Shown: positions 17,971-27,458 of the stretch, in pieces
Layout of the letters: each line of letters opens with the position of its first letter
Numbering within the stretch: the stretch's first letter is position 1
Origin: Methylocystis bryophila
GTDB taxonomy: Bacteria; Pseudomonadota; Alphaproteobacteria; Rhizobiales; Beijerinckiaceae
DNA length: 64,000 bases
Direction: 5' to 3'
Assembly (NCBI RefSeq): GCF_027925445.1
Contig: NZ_AP027149.1
Coordinates: 3,360,501-3,424,500 of the forward strand
Notes under the pieces: model-generated
The model's input: the letters and a program-made list of their open reading frames with translations, nothing else
What the model was told of the DNA's origin: nothing
Database searches by the model: none
Program-made: the position numbers and the translations under genes

Positions 17971-19380
17971 CTAAGCCACGCCGTTCCGAATATGACGTTG
18001 TACGGCGAAGTCACGCGCATGAGCGGAGGCGAGAGAGAGCGTGACGCAGGCGCCGCCGCTTTCGCGATCCTCGATCCGCATGGCGCCGCCGTGCAGATCC
18101 ATAATTCGATTTACGAGCGCGAGCCCAATCCCTGCCCCCTTTCCATGCCGGCGGGGACGCGTCCAGTAGCGTTGAAACACCAGTGGTTTTTCTGAATCGG
18201 GGATACCAGGACCGCGGTCCGACACGGAGATTTGCGCCGGTTCGCGGACCTCGATCGACACCATCGAGCCAACCGGCGTCACACGGAGCGCGTTTTCAAT
18301 CAGGTTACGAACGGCGATTTGGATGAATTCGGCGCTGCAGGAGGCGAGGACCGGCGTCGACGGCTCGTCGAACTCGAGCAGGCGACCTTGTTGTGCGGCC
18401 AAGAAGGCCATCTCCTCGCATGCGGCGCGGGCGATTTCTCGAAGATCTTGCTCGAGAAAACCCGCCTTCGCCAATTGCTCCGCCTGGGCCAGACGCAACA
18501 ACTGATCGACCAAACGCCCCATCACAGCGACGTCGGATCTTAGCCTCTCGACCGGCTCGGACGGAGGCAAACGCGAGATCTGCAATGAAAGCGCGGCAAG
18601 CGGCGTGCGCAGCTCATGTGCGGCGTTATCCGTAAATTGCTTTTGTTGAACGAGCATCGACTTGAACTTTTGGAGTAAGATATTAATCGCCGCGACCAGA
18701 TCGAGGGCTTCCCGCGGCAACTCCTCCGATGGCAACTCCTGCAGCGGCGCGCCGGAATCCACCTCTATCGCGAGGTCCCGCGCGGATTCGGCGATGCGGC
18801 TCAAGGGGCGAAGAGCGGAGCGCAAAGCGAGGAAGATGGCGAAACCAAGGGGGGGAATGATCAAGAGGCTCGGGATGACCACGTGGTCGATGACTTCCTC
18901 GACGATAACCTCGCGCCAGAGCGCCGCCGGATCGCCGATTAGAGTCGCCTGGATCCATAGATGTGTACTGCTTATTTCTTTTCCCCAGGTTACGAGCCAT
19001 TGCTCCTTTCCTGCTTCGCCGCCGCCCCTGCGCCTATAAGCGAGATATGGTGGGCCGATGTTGAGGTAACGCGGCATGCCCGTGAACAACGCTTCATTGA
19101 CCTCGGTTAATATTTCATTCTTATCGTTGACTACGCGGTAGCCATAGGCCTCTGGATATCTTTTACAGTATTGAAGGAAATTCGAATTTCTTCCAAAGCG
19201 CAATCCGTCGAAAAGATGCTTGGCCTGATGCTCAAGTGTTTCTCGGCGTAGCTTTCCAATGTCGCTTGTGTATTCCATCACAGTGACGAGCGTTAAGACG
19301 CTGATCACTCCCATCGCGACCATGGTCAATCGGACGCCAATCGTGTGGAGCAGAGGTTGCACGAGCGTCGACGAGCGCAT
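17971..19380 (-). CDS. Sensor histidine kinase, QseC/PmrB-like
   Basis: The 469-residue protein has TM1 at about 15-34, a periplasmic sensor region of about 130 residues, and TM2 at about 167-186, followed by HAMP-like and kinase domains. The phosphoacceptor is His255 in FTDNAAHELRTPLAAL. The ATPase domain shows the N box NLIENALRVT, the G1 box SDRGPGIPD and the G2 box GKGAGIGLALV. Its ATG shares one base with the stop of the response-regulator gene (TAATG), so the pair is translationally coupled. It ends only 20 bp from the end of the cytochrome gene. The sensed signal is unknown. Confidence 0.9.
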   Translation of the reverse strand: MRSSTLVQPLLHTIGVRLTMVAMGVISVLTLVTVMEYTSDIGKLRRETLEHQAKHLFDGLRFGRNSNFLQYCKRYPEAYGYRVVNDKNEILTEVNEALFTGMPRYLNIGPPYLAYRRRGGGEAGKEQWLVTWGKEISSTHLWIQATLIGDPAALWREVIVEEVIDHVVIPSLLIIPPLGFAIFLALRSALRPLSRIAESARDLAIEVDSGAPLQELPSEELPREALDLVAAINILLQKFKSMLVQQKQFTDNAAHELRTPLAALSLQISRLPPSEPVERLRSDVAVMGRLVDQLLRLAQAEQLAKAGFLEQDLREIARAACEEMAFLAAQQGRLLEFDEPSTPVLASCSAEFIQIAVRNLIENALRVTPVGSMVSIEVREPAQISVSDRGPGIPDSEKPLVFQRYWTRPRRHGKGAGIGLALVNRIMDLHGGAMRIEDRESGGACVTLSLASAHARDFAVQRHIRNGVA

Positions 19381-20054
19381 TACATGCGTTCCGACAATAT
19401 GTATCCGATCCCGCGCATAGCGGTGATCGACACGCGGGCGCCCGCCTGATCGAGGCGTTTGCGCAGCCTCGACACCACGGCCTCCAATGCGTTGGGCGTC
19501 ACGTCTTCGTCCGTCGCGTAGAGCGCTTGCTCAAAACTGCTTCGCGAGACGAGCGCGGCGCCGCTGCGCAACAAGATCGCGAGGGCGTTCAATTCCCGAC
19601 GGGACAGATCTACGTTGAAGTCATCGACCCTGACGATTTGCCGTCCCAGGTCGAGCTCGAGATTGGCGAGGCTCAGCGTCGCCTGCGCCATATGCCTCGG
19701 GCGCCGCAATATCGCGCGCACGCGCGCGATGAGCTCATTCATATGGAATGGTTTGGCGAGGTAGTCGTCGGCGCCGTCGTCGAGGGTCGCTATCCTGTGC
19801 GGCGTGTCGGTTATTGCCGTTGCGACGAGGACAGGGGTGCAGCGTCCTTGACGGCGAACGCAGCGGAGCAAGTCTCGCCCGCACCCATCAGGAAGTCCGA
19901 TGTCGAGTATCATCAAATCGAAGTCAAAATCGCTCAGATGCGCATGGGCGTCCGAAAACGTGCCTGCGACGTCGGTCACGAAACCGGCTGATGAGAGGCC
20001 CTCAGCGATCAATTCGGCCAAGCGCGGGTTGTCCTCGACCAACAATATGCGCAT
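19380..20054 (-). CDS. OmpR-family response regulator, QseB/PmrA-like
   Basis: The 224-residue protein has an N-terminal receiver domain with the acidic pair in VEDN, phosphoacceptor Asp51 in LMILDIGLPDG, and the conserved Lys in YLAKPF. The C-terminal winged-helix DNA-binding domain shows LSRRELNALAILL and ends in ISTAMRGIGYIL-like text. OmpR-type regulators bind tandem direct repeats, about one helical turn apart, as phosphorylated dimers. It is the natural candidate to bind the 11-bp-spaced repeats in front of the ATP-grasp operon and the cytochrome gene. That link is inferred from proximity only. Confidence 0.92.
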   Translation of the reverse strand: MRILLVEDNPRLAELIAEGLSSAGFVTDVAGTFSDAHAHLSDFDFDLMILDIGLPDGCGRDLLRCVRRQGRCTPVLVATAITDTPHRIATLDDGADDYLAKPFHMNELIARVRAILRRPRHMAQATLSLANLELDLGRQIVRVDDFNVDLSRRELNALAILLRSGAALVSRSSFEQALYATDEDVTPNALEAVVSRLRKRLDQAGARVSITAMRGIGYILSERM

Positions 20055-20125
20055 GCGGGAACTCTTGCGGTGCTCAAACTCTGCCGGCGGCTACATGGAC
20101 GCCTTCCAAATGAGCCGAGGCGGCC

Positions 20126-20155
20126 ACATTGCAGACCAAAAGTGGCAACATTGCA
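20126..20155. promoter_or_regulatory. Direct repeat upstream of the response-regulator gene
   Basis: ACATTGCA occurs at 20126-20133 and 20148-20155, a 22-bp period (two helical turns), about 75 bp upstream of the response-regulator start. It could be an autoregulatory site, but it does not resemble the GTCAGCG repeats. The rest of 20055-20370 shows nothing that I can name. Confidence 0.3.
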
Positions 20156-20367
20156 CCGTCGAGCGCCGGCGCCTCGGAAAAGGAAACTGGATTCTGAAAC
20201 CGCTCGCGCCCCACCCTACCGCAAAAGCATGAGGTTTCCGGAGAAGCAGTCGCTTGCAGCGGCGCTCAAGGAAGATGCGGCTGGCGGATCCTCCGACATC
20301 GGAAGCGCTTCGCTGAAGCTGGCCAGGCGCGCCGAGCGACGAGAATGCTGGCGCCGTCCAAGGGGGC

Positions 20368-20401
20368 GCGCAAGAAAACCGGCCTCCTTTCGGAGACCGG
20401 T
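20368..20401 (-). terminator. Rho-independent terminator of sciP
   Basis: A 12-bp stem with one mismatch pairs 20374-20385 with 20390-20401, with a four-base loop. Read on the minus strand it is followed by TTTTCTT. It starts 25 bp after the sciP stop codon. Confidence 0.7.
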
Positions 20402-20426
20402 TTGTCCGTGTCGGCGCGGAGAGCCG

Positions 20427-20702
20427 TCAAGCGCGATATTGCTGGAGCCGCGTCGTGCGCAGGCCGGCAAGGCCATGTTGATCGATCGAGGCCTGCCAGC
20501 TCAGGAATTCGTCGACAGTGAGCGTGTAGCGGCTGCAGGCGTCGTCGAGCGAGAGCAAACCGCCGCGCACCGCCGCGACGACTTCCGCCTTGCGTCGGAT
20601 GACCCAGCGCCGCGTCGTCGGCGGCGGCAGATCCGCGATCGTCAGCGGACTCCCGTCGGGGCCGATGACATATTTGACGCGGGGACGATATGTCTCTGTC
20701 AT
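20427..20702 (-). CDS. sciP: SciP-type CtrA inhibitor (DUF1153)
   Basis: The 91-residue protein has the family's helix-turn-helix region: TRRWVIRRKAEVVAAVRGGLL, then LDDACSRYTLTVDEFLSWQ. In Caulobacter, SciP binds CtrA at promoters and blocks its activation of transcription, and sciP is itself switched on by CtrA late in the cell cycle. Length and motif order agree well with that family. A CtrA-like half-site pair lies 57 bp upstream, and a terminator follows the gene, so it appears to be a single-gene transcript. Function is by homology. Confidence 0.88.
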   Translation of the reverse strand: MTETYRPRVKYVIGPDGSPLTIADLPPPTTRRWVIRRKAEVVAAVRGGLLSLDDACSRYTLTVDEFLSWQASIDQHGLAGLRTTRLQQYRA

Positions 20703-20758
20703 GCTGTTACTCGCTTACTGGAAACCGACACACGCAAATCTTCTATATGCGTTCAGCT

Positions 20759-20773
20759 TTAAAATTTACCTAA
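20759..20773 (-). promoter_or_regulatory. CtrA-box-like site in the sciP promoter
   Basis: Read on the minus strand the site is TTAG-N7-TTAA, one mismatch from the CtrA consensus TTAA-N7-TTAA. It lies about 57 bp before the sciP start. A further TTAA half-site is at 20815-20818. In Caulobacter, CtrA activates sciP, so the site makes biological sense. Confidence 0.5.
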
Positions 20774-20954
20774 GCGCGTCAGGGGCTTACGCCCGCATTT
20801 TCGGCAACAAAATCTTAAATTCATGTATCGGATTGGCTCGCCCGCGCGGCTCGACGTAAAGAATTGCTAACGCCTGCGGTCATTCTTGAATAAATCGTAC
20901 AGAATTGCGGTTACCGATTTGCAAAGGCCGCGGTCCCCGTCGGGGGCCTACGAC

Positions 20955-21584
20955 CTACTCCGAGAGCGGGTAGGTCTCGTCGTAGATTTCTCTGAGGAGC
21001 CGCCCGTTGAACGTCCAATGCGGGCCCGGTGCGACGCTGTAAGGCAGACCAAGCAGCTTCTTCGTTGCTGCGGTCAATGACATTTCATCCGTACCCAGGC
21101 GCACTTTCTTTGACGTTGAAACCATCACGGTAGTCGTTCCATCCTCAAAGAAGAGTGTGGAGCCGATCGGTATGCCCATTTCTAGAAAGTTCAGATTTGG
21201 TCGCCGAGAAGCATACTCCTCGCCGGCTCTCACCTCCTCGGTGTCAATAGGCGTCGGCGCCTGCCCGACGTCGGCTGTAGCATCTTCGACATGAAGCAAT
21301 CTGAGGATTGCTATTGCCTGGTCGGGCTCTATCGAGAAGAATTCACGTCGAGGGTTTACCCGGTTGGGGGCAAAGGCGCGGTGCAGTGCTTGCTCGACCT
21401 CCTCGGCGTTGGGCACTCTGCAAGCGAATTCTAACTTGAAGGGGAACGGCACGCCGCTCGTGTAAAGCTGCGAGATACGAAATCCGGCATCATCCCCCGC
21501 CGTGCGCCCGATCTTAACGAGACCGGGCATAGCAGGGTTGGTGACGACGTATACAATCGATAGCGAAGTCATTCCATTGTCCAA
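20955..21584 (-). CDS. GIY-YIG (T5orf172-type) protein with C-terminal RAMA-like domain
   Basis: The 209-residue protein begins with a compact GIY-YIG-type nuclease fold: IVYVVTNPAMPGLVKIGRT at about 9-27, an Arg in GFRISQLYTSG, and a distal VEQALHRAFAPNRVNPRREFFSI with a likely catalytic Glu. The second half (about 130-205; IPIGSTLFFEDG, MSLTAATKKLLG, PHWTFNGRLLREIY) resembles the RAMA domain found with restriction enzymes and methylases. An internal ATG four codons downstream is an alternative start. The gene stands alone between sciP and typA. A role in DNA processing or defence is inferred, not shown. Confidence 0.68.
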   Translation of the reverse strand: MDNGMTSLSIVYVVTNPAMPGLVKIGRTAGDDAGFRISQLYTSGVPFPFKLEFACRVPNAEEVEQALHRAFAPNRVNPRREFFSIEPDQAIAILRLLHVEDATADVGQAPTPIDTEEVRAGEEYASRRPNLNFLEMGIPIGSTLFFEDGTTTVMVSTSKKVRLGTDEMSLTAATKKLLGLPYSVAPGPHWTFNGRLLREIYDETYPLSE

Positions 21585-21676
21585 GCCACGTAATGCGCTC
21601 GTGACAGATCAACAGTATGCGCCAAGTTTAATACGGGCGGCAACAAGTCTACTCGCTGCTCTTCACTAGGCCTTGC

Positions 21677-23503
<1,827 letters not shown>

Positions 23504-23632
23504 GGGGAAGGCGGCCTTGAGAACGACCGGCGCCGTCTCCGGGGCCTGCAACGCGGCGGACGGAGGGACGCAAGGGTCGATAATGTTGCGATGCGGCGCC
23601 GTATACAGGATCGGCCGGCAAAAGGGAACCCT

Positions 23633-24214
23633 TCAGCCCTTGGCCAGCCGGGTCGTTCGGTAGACGGCTTCGATCGGGAATTGGACGCCGATGCTTCTGA
23701 AGGCCAATTCGCCGGCCTCGACCACTTCCGCAGCCGCCGGCCAGTTCCCGTCTTCCCCACGCCGTAGCATCTCGGCCCCGATGGCCTCGGTCCGGAAGAT
23801 CGCGATCTCCTTCACGCTCGGGATCGTCGTATAGGTCCACACGTTCGAGCGCGTTCTGGACTCGTTGCCCGGCGACAGAACCTCGATCAAGAGGGTCGGC
23901 TCCGACACGCACAGCTCTTCTTTTTCGTAACCCCGGCAAACGACGCCGAGATCAGGGACGCGAAAATTTGCGTCGGAGCGGACGCGCGGCACGATCCCCG
24001 GATTGATGAGCACCGAGCAGGGGCTGGCTTTTTCAACCAAAGCATTCGCGATCAACCGCCCGAGCTCCGCCTGAATCGCGGCATGCGTCCGGGTCGCCGG
24101 CGCCATGGCCATAGGCTGGCCCTCGACAAGCTCCCAGCGCGCCTCATAAGGCTCCTCCCAGGAGAGGAAGTCCCGCAGGGTCATCGAAGCCGCGGCGTTG
24201 GCGAGAGCGCTCAT
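23633..24214 (-). CDS. Uma2-family (DUF820) putative restriction endonuclease-fold protein
   Basis: A protein of about 193 residues from the ATG at 24214; an upstream ATG at 24232 is possible. It has the Uma2 pattern: an N-terminal MTLRDFLSWEE with RWELVEGQPMAM, the central RVPDLGVVCRG, and LLIEVLSPGNESRTR. Together these give the Glu, Asp and Glu-x-Leu positions of the PD-(D/E)XK-like fold. These proteins are abundant in cyanobacteria and scattered elsewhere; their cellular role is unknown. There is no partner gene here. Confidence 0.83.
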   Translation of the reverse strand: MSALANAAASMTLRDFLSWEEPYEARWELVEGQPMAMAPATRTHAAIQAELGRLIANALVEKASPCSVLINPGIVPRVRSDANFRVPDLGVVCRGYEKEELCVSEPTLLIEVLSPGNESRTRSNVWTYTTIPSVKEIAIFRTEAIGAEMLRRGEDGNWPAAAEVVEAGELAFRSIGVQFPIEAVYRTTRLAKG

Positions 24215-24280
24215 GCTGGCAATATAGCGCAACCGCGGGTCGATCCGAACCAGAAATCCCCCGCGCCGACCCGTTGCGGC

Positions 24281-26344
24281 TCACCCGGCCCCGTTGCCCT
24301 TCGCAGCGGCGCGCGCCGCCGCCACGTCGCGCGCGAGCCTTCCGGTCAGCTCGGCCAGATGGTCGAAGCGGGCTTCGTAAAAGCCCGCGCCAGAGGTCGC
24401 CGAACGCAATTCGACGATGAGATTGTCCATTTCGGCCTCGGGCATCAGCGCCTCCATCTTGTCCCAACCCTCCCAGCCTTCACGCGGCCCGAAACCCAGG
24501 ATCTGTCCGCGCCGGCCCGAGACGATCGCGGAAGCGCGCGAGATGTCCTCGCTCGGCGCATAGACCGTCACGGCGAGCACAGGCTCGAGCAGCACGGACT
24601 CCGCCTGCGCCAAGGCCTCGCTCATGCCGACGCGACCGGCGGCGCGGAAGGCCATGTCGGAGGAATCGACCGTATGAAAGGAGCCGTCCATCAGCACCGC
24701 CTCGACGTCGACGACCGGGAAACCGAGAGGCCCCTGTCCCATTGCATCGACGCAGCCCGCTTCAACGGAGGAGAAATACTGCTTTGGCACGGCGCCGCCG
24801 TGAATCTGCTCGGAGAAATGGAAGCCTTCGCCGCGCTCCCGTGGGCCGACGGCCAAGAGCACGTCGCCGAACTGGCCATGGCCGCCGGATTGCTTCTTGT
24901 GGCGACCGCGAGACTGCACGCGCTTGCGGATGGTCTCCTTATAGGCGACCGTCGGTTTTCGCGTCTCAACCGTGACGCCGAAACGCGACGCCAACCGTTC
25001 CAGCGTCACGCGCAGGTGCATCTCGCCCTGCCCGAGCAGCCGCGTTTCTGAGAGGCTCTGATCGTTAACGCATTGGAGCGCCGGATCCTCGTCGATCAAT
25101 TTCGCCAAGGCGCCGGCGAGCTTCATCTCGTCTTTGCGGTCCTTCGCCTTGAGCGCCAGCGCATGCACGGGCGGTGGAGGGATCAGCTCGCTTTTCGTCG
25201 CCTCCTTCGCCCCGAGACGCGGATCGCCGGAGAGACGATCGCCCGTCTTGGCGTGCTCCAAGCGTCCGAATGCGAGCGTGTCGCCCTCCCTCGCCTCCCC
25301 TTGCTTCGACAGCGCCCCCCCGAGCAGGCGCGAGAGGCCCGAGATCTTTTCCTCGCCCTCCGGCGAAAGGACTGGCTGGCCATCGACAAAATTCCCGCGC
25401 AAGACGCGCGACAGCGAGAGCTTGCCGCCATGCGAGGTGTGGATCGTTCGAAGCACCTGGGCGAGCGCCGGTCCCTCCGGGGCCACGCCCAACCTCTCGC
25501 GAGTGGTCGCGACGCCCGGCGCCTCATGGCGCAGGGCCTTCAGCAGGCGCGTCACGCCGGCGCCGCGTTCGGCCGAGCCAAAAAACAGCGGCACGACAAG
25601 GCCGGCGCGCAACTCCTTGGAAAGGTCGTCGAAGATCTGGTCGCGAGGCGGCTCGATGTCGGCAATGAGCTCCTCCATCAGTTCGTCGTCGTAATCGGCG
25701 AGACGCTCGAGCATCGAGTAGCGCTCTTCCTTCTCATGCGCGGTCTCGCCGGCCGGAATCTCGATGATTTCCGAGGTGGAGTGCTCGCGATAGACATAGG
25801 CGCGCTCGAGCGCCAAATCGATGAAACCGATCGCGACGCCATTCTTCCACAGCGGCATTTGTCTTGCGATCAAAGGCGTGCGCGAGGCCGGCTGCAGCAT
25901 GGCGAGCGCCTCGCGCACGCTGGTGACCGCCGTGTCGATCTTGTTGAGAAAGAGAAAGTGCGGGAGCCCAAGCTCCTCGAGCTCGCGCAGAACGAGTTGG
26001 AGCGGAAAAATCTTGCGCGGATCCGCCTCGCAGACAACGATCGCGGCGTCGACGAGCGGCAGCGTCTGGCGCGCTTCGTGTGAGAACTCGAGGGAGCCCG
26101 GTATGTCGATGAAGGTGAATTGATCGCCGAGATAATCGGCGGAGCCGATATTCGCCTCGACGCTCATCTGGTGCGCGCGCGCCTCCGGGGAGAGATCGCC
26201 CAGCGCGGCGCCTTCTCTCGCCGCCCCGGCGCGCACGAGGAGCGCCTCGAAAAGCTTGGTCTTGCCGGTCTGGAAAGGCCCGAGGATCGCGATGAGGCGC
26301 GGGCCTCCGATCCTTGCGCCGAGAGTGTGATCCGTCCCGCTCAT
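24281..26344 (-). CDS. Elongation factor G-like GTPase
   Basis: A 687-residue translational GTPase with EF-G domain order. The P-loop is GPFQTGKTKLFEALL, G3 is DIPGSLEF in place of the usual DTPGH, and G4 is LNKIDTA. The G3 change removes the His normally needed for ribosome-stimulated GTP hydrolysis, so this is a divergent paralogue and not the housekeeping fusA product. The C-terminal domains (AYKETIRKRVQSRGRHKKQSGGHGQFGDV) are well kept. The start is supported by AAGGAG six bases upstream. The specialised function is unknown. Confidence 0.88.
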   Translation of the reverse strand: MSGTDHTLGARIGGPRLIAILGPFQTGKTKLFEALLVRAGAAREGAALGDLSPEARAHQMSVEANIGSADYLGDQFTFIDIPGSLEFSHEARQTLPLVDAAIVVCEADPRKIFPLQLVLRELEELGLPHFLFLNKIDTAVTSVREALAMLQPASRTPLIARQMPLWKNGVAIGFIDLALERAYVYREHSTSEIIEIPAGETAHEKEERYSMLERLADYDDELMEELIADIEPPRDQIFDDLSKELRAGLVVPLFFGSAERGAGVTRLLKALRHEAPGVATTRERLGVAPEGPALAQVLRTIHTSHGGKLSLSRVLRGNFVDGQPVLSPEGEEKISGLSRLLGGALSKQGEAREGDTLAFGRLEHAKTGDRLSGDPRLGAKEATKSELIPPPPVHALALKAKDRKDEMKLAGALAKLIDEDPALQCVNDQSLSETRLLGQGEMHLRVTLERLASRFGVTVETRKPTVAYKETIRKRVQSRGRHKKQSGGHGQFGDVLLAVGPRERGEGFHFSEQIHGGAVPKQYFSSVEAGCVDAMGQGPLGFPVVDVEAVLMDGSFHTVDSSDMAFRAAGRVGMSEALAQAESVLLEPVLAVTVYAPSEDISRASAIVSGRRGQILGFGPREGWEGWDKMEALMPEAEMDNLIVELRSATSGAGFYEARFDHLAELTGRLARDVAAARAAAKGNGAG

Positions 26345-26562
26345 CGCCTGCTCCTTTCATCGAAGCTTGTTGGAGTTTTTTTGGCTTTGATGTCGGATCG
26401 TCCCACCAAGCGACGCGGAGCGCAAGGCGGGAGCAACGCCCGACATGACGCAGCAAATCTATTTCCGCCGACGGTCTCAAACTAAGACGCCTGCCGGCAA
26501 GGACCGCCGGCGCGATGTCGAATGTCTGCGAAGCCCGCGATCAATAACGCGATCAAAAAGGA
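26345..26562. other. Intergenic region between the EF-G-like gene and copy C of the repeat
   Basis: I see no gene with coding character here. It separates the divergent EF-G-like and SEC-C genes and must hold the promoters of both, but no convincing -35/-10 pair stands out. Confidence 0.5.
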
Positions 26563-26638
26563 CTAGGCTCCAAATCAAGATCTTAGAACATGTCCTAACC
26601 GGAGAAACCGCTTGCCATGTTTCCGTCACAAGCTCTAG
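26563..26638. repeat. Dispersed CTAG-bounded palindromic repeat, copy C
   Basis: A 76-bp element with CTAG at both ends (26563-26566 and 26635-26638). Its right half, GAACATGTCCTAACCGG then AAACCGC and CACAAGCTCTAG, matches copies B and E. It lies upstream of the SEC-C protein gene. Confidence 0.65.
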
Positions 26639-26714
26639 CGTCTCCCTCTCCCCTGCCCGAACCGAATCGGCGACTAGGCGGAGCCGGCAGGCCCGCCGCC
26701 CCAGGAGCACGACC

Positions 26715-27392
26715 ATGGCCACCCCCGCTGCGCAGACGCGCGCGCCCATCCATCCTCACTTCGATCCGCAGGAAATGCGCGAAGCGCACGCCGCCCTGTC
26801 CAACGCGGACGGGATGATCACCGCCATCGCCATCGGGCCGGAGAAAATTTCGCCGGCGGAATGGCTCCCCAAGATCGGTTTCGGCATTGCAGGACCAAAT
26901 AATCTGGACCGGCAGCTCAACCTGCTCGCGGAACATTTCATGGACCGCCACGACGAGATCCTCAGGCTCGTCCGGCAAGCCGGCAACGCTTACGAGCCGC
27001 GCTTGTGGCGCGACAAGGACGGGCGCATCGTCGCCGATGACTGGGTTGACGGATTCATGGACGGCGTTCGGCTGCGCTCGGAGCCCTGGCAAGAACTCTT
27101 CCAGCAGCCCGACTGCGCCCTTCTCTCGCCCATCCTTGCCCATCTGCGCGACAAGGATGGCAAATATGTCCTCTTCGATCCGATGACCGGAGAAGGCGAG
27201 AAACAGTTGCGCCTTGCGGTTGAGGCGCTGCCGGAAGCGGTGGTGGCGTTGTCGCGCTATTGGCGGCGGCGGCGGGCTTTCGCCAATGGCGACATGGAGG
27301 CGGTCTCGCTCTTCGGCAAAGTCGGCCGCAACGAACCTTGTCCCTGCGGATCGGGCAAGAAATTCAAGCGCTGCCACGGCGAAGCCGCGTGA
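26715..27392 (+). CDS. YecA/UPF0149-family protein with SEC-C zinc motif
   Basis: The 225-residue protein starts at ATG 26715, which has AGGAG eight bases upstream; a longer open frame to 26445 runs through the repeat and is rejected. The N-terminal helical domain (NADGMITAIAIGPEKISPAEWLP, WVDGFMDGV) is that of the UPF0149/YecA family. It ends in the SEC-C zinc-binding motif NEPCPCGSGKKFKRCHG, as at the end of SecA. YecA/AscA-type proteins interact with ribosomes in Escherichia coli; the role here is unknown. The antiporter gene follows 66 bp later. Confidence 0.87.
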   Translation: MATPAAQTRAPIHPHFDPQEMREAHAALSNADGMITAIAIGPEKISPAEWLPKIGFGIAGPNNLDRQLNLLAEHFMDRHDEILRLVRQAGNAYEPRLWRDKDGRIVADDWVDGFMDGVRLRSEPWQELFQQPDCALLSPILAHLRDKDGKYVLFDPMTGEGEKQLRLAVEALPEAVVALSRYWRRRRAFANGDMEAVSLFGKVGRNEPCPCGSGKKFKRCHGEAA

Positions 27393-27458
27393 GCCCGAAC
27401 CTGCGGGGGCCTTCGCGCGCGCGTCAGGCGAATTGGGCGAAGGGAGCGAGGGCGACGG

